From contig JACMQJ010000090.1 in assembly GCA_014377055.1 (NCBI GenBank), positions 1 through 5,264 of the forward strand: 5,264 nucleotides of DNA, in the 5' to 3' direction. Shown here one piece after another: positions 5,075 through 5,264 of the stretch. Numbering within the stretch: position 1 is the first letter of the stretch; each line of letters begins with the position of its first letter. Source of the DNA: Candidatus Sericytochromatia bacterium (lineage in GTDB: Bacteria; Cyanobacteriota; Sericytochromatia; UBA7694; JACMQJ01). The notes under the pieces were generated by a model, which was given only the letters and a program-made list of their open reading frames with translations, made no database searches and was not told where the DNA came from. The position numbers were made by a program, and so were the translations under genes.

Positions 5075-5264
5075 ACTTCTTAGTTACCAGTAAAAGCATT
5101 GTTCCAGCAATTAAAGTACTAACAAAAAATAATATTCCTTTTTTGTTTTTATTTAGCTCAATTTTCGGCTTTATTTTTTTTAGTATTATATCTTTATTTA
5201 TATTCTCAGTTTTTAACTCTGTATTAAATTTGTAATTAACATTATTAACAAAATTAGTTACAAC
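5064..5264 (-). CDS. 3' end of an unrecognised protein with a C-terminal membrane helix
   Basis: Reading the minus strand in from the right edge gives one open frame of 66 codons ending at the TAA at 5064–5066. The only ATG is at codon 55, after most of the frame, so the start must lie outside the window. The visible part is Asn/Lys/Ile-rich and polar (NFVNNVNYKFNTELKTENIN, then a Lys-rich stretch). A single hydrophobic segment follows (about residues 43–60, GILFFVSTLIAGTMLLLV), then the basic tail TKKYKK. This fits a bitopic or tail-anchored membrane protein with its C-terminus in the cytoplasm. I do not recognise the family, and the fragment is too short to assign a function. It converges on mscL with 106 bp between the stops. 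The coding call rests on the uninterrupted frame and the sensible membrane topology. Confidence 0.6.
   Translation of the reverse strand, partial: VVTNFVNNVNYKFNTELKTENINKDIILKKIKPKIELNKNKKGILFFVSTLIAGTMLLLVTKKYKK

Noticed and set aside
1..5264. CRISPR array, tRNA/rRNA, insertion sequence or phage/defence module
   Set aside because: Apart from the features listed, no regularly spaced repeats, cloverleaf, transposase motif or terminal inverted repeats were seen; the coding content is housekeeping.

Overview
The window is AT-rich bacterial DNA carrying a class I heat-shock chaperone operon on the minus strand, read right to left as hrcA – grpE – dnaK – dnaJ (dnaJ is cut by the left edge). A mechanosensitive channel gene, mscL, diverges from it on the plus strand, and the 3' end of an unrecognised membrane-anchored protein gene lies at the right edge. 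The gene order, a perfect CIRCE operator and the sigma-70-type promoter fit HrcA-controlled heat-shock operons of Firmicutes, Cyanobacteria and relatives. DnaK keeps most of the N-terminal-quadrant insertion that Gram-positive DnaKs lack, and HrcA has a cyanobacteria-like 'YIATAEPVGS' stretch. My best guess is a low-GC diderm in or near the cyanobacterial/Vampirovibrionia (Melainabacteria) branch, at low confidence because no search could be run.

Layout, left to right. 1–230 is the 5' part of dnaJ. 231–442 is an unusually structured dnaK–dnaJ spacer with three hairpins and a perfect 14-bp tandem repeat. 443–2347 is dnaK, 2382–3089 grpE and 3118–4191 hrcA. 4192–4558 is the divergent regulatory region with CIRCE, the heat-shock promoter and candidate plus-strand promoters. 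4559–4957 is mscL. 4958–5063 is a convergent spacer with a hairpin repeat and a possible terminator. 5064–5264 is the 3' end of a membrane-protein gene.

How the genes work together: HrcA binds CIRCE, which sits at the predicted transcription start of its own operon, and represses it when proteins are well folded. DnaK, its J-domain co-chaperone DnaJ and the nucleotide exchange factor GrpE form the Hsp70 refolding cycle. MscL is an independent osmotic safety valve that shares only the upstream region.

The protein-coding content is ordinary housekeeping, and I see no new multi-gene system. The most interesting signal is in the spacers. A hairpin repeat after mscL and another after dnaK are clearly related in sequence, and every difference between them preserves the fold, including one compensatory base-pair change. 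A third hairpin just after the dnaK stop shares their core. In all three, a G·U wobble forms only in the RNA of the upstream gene. This looks like a dispersed family of 3'-UTR hairpins acting as RNA.
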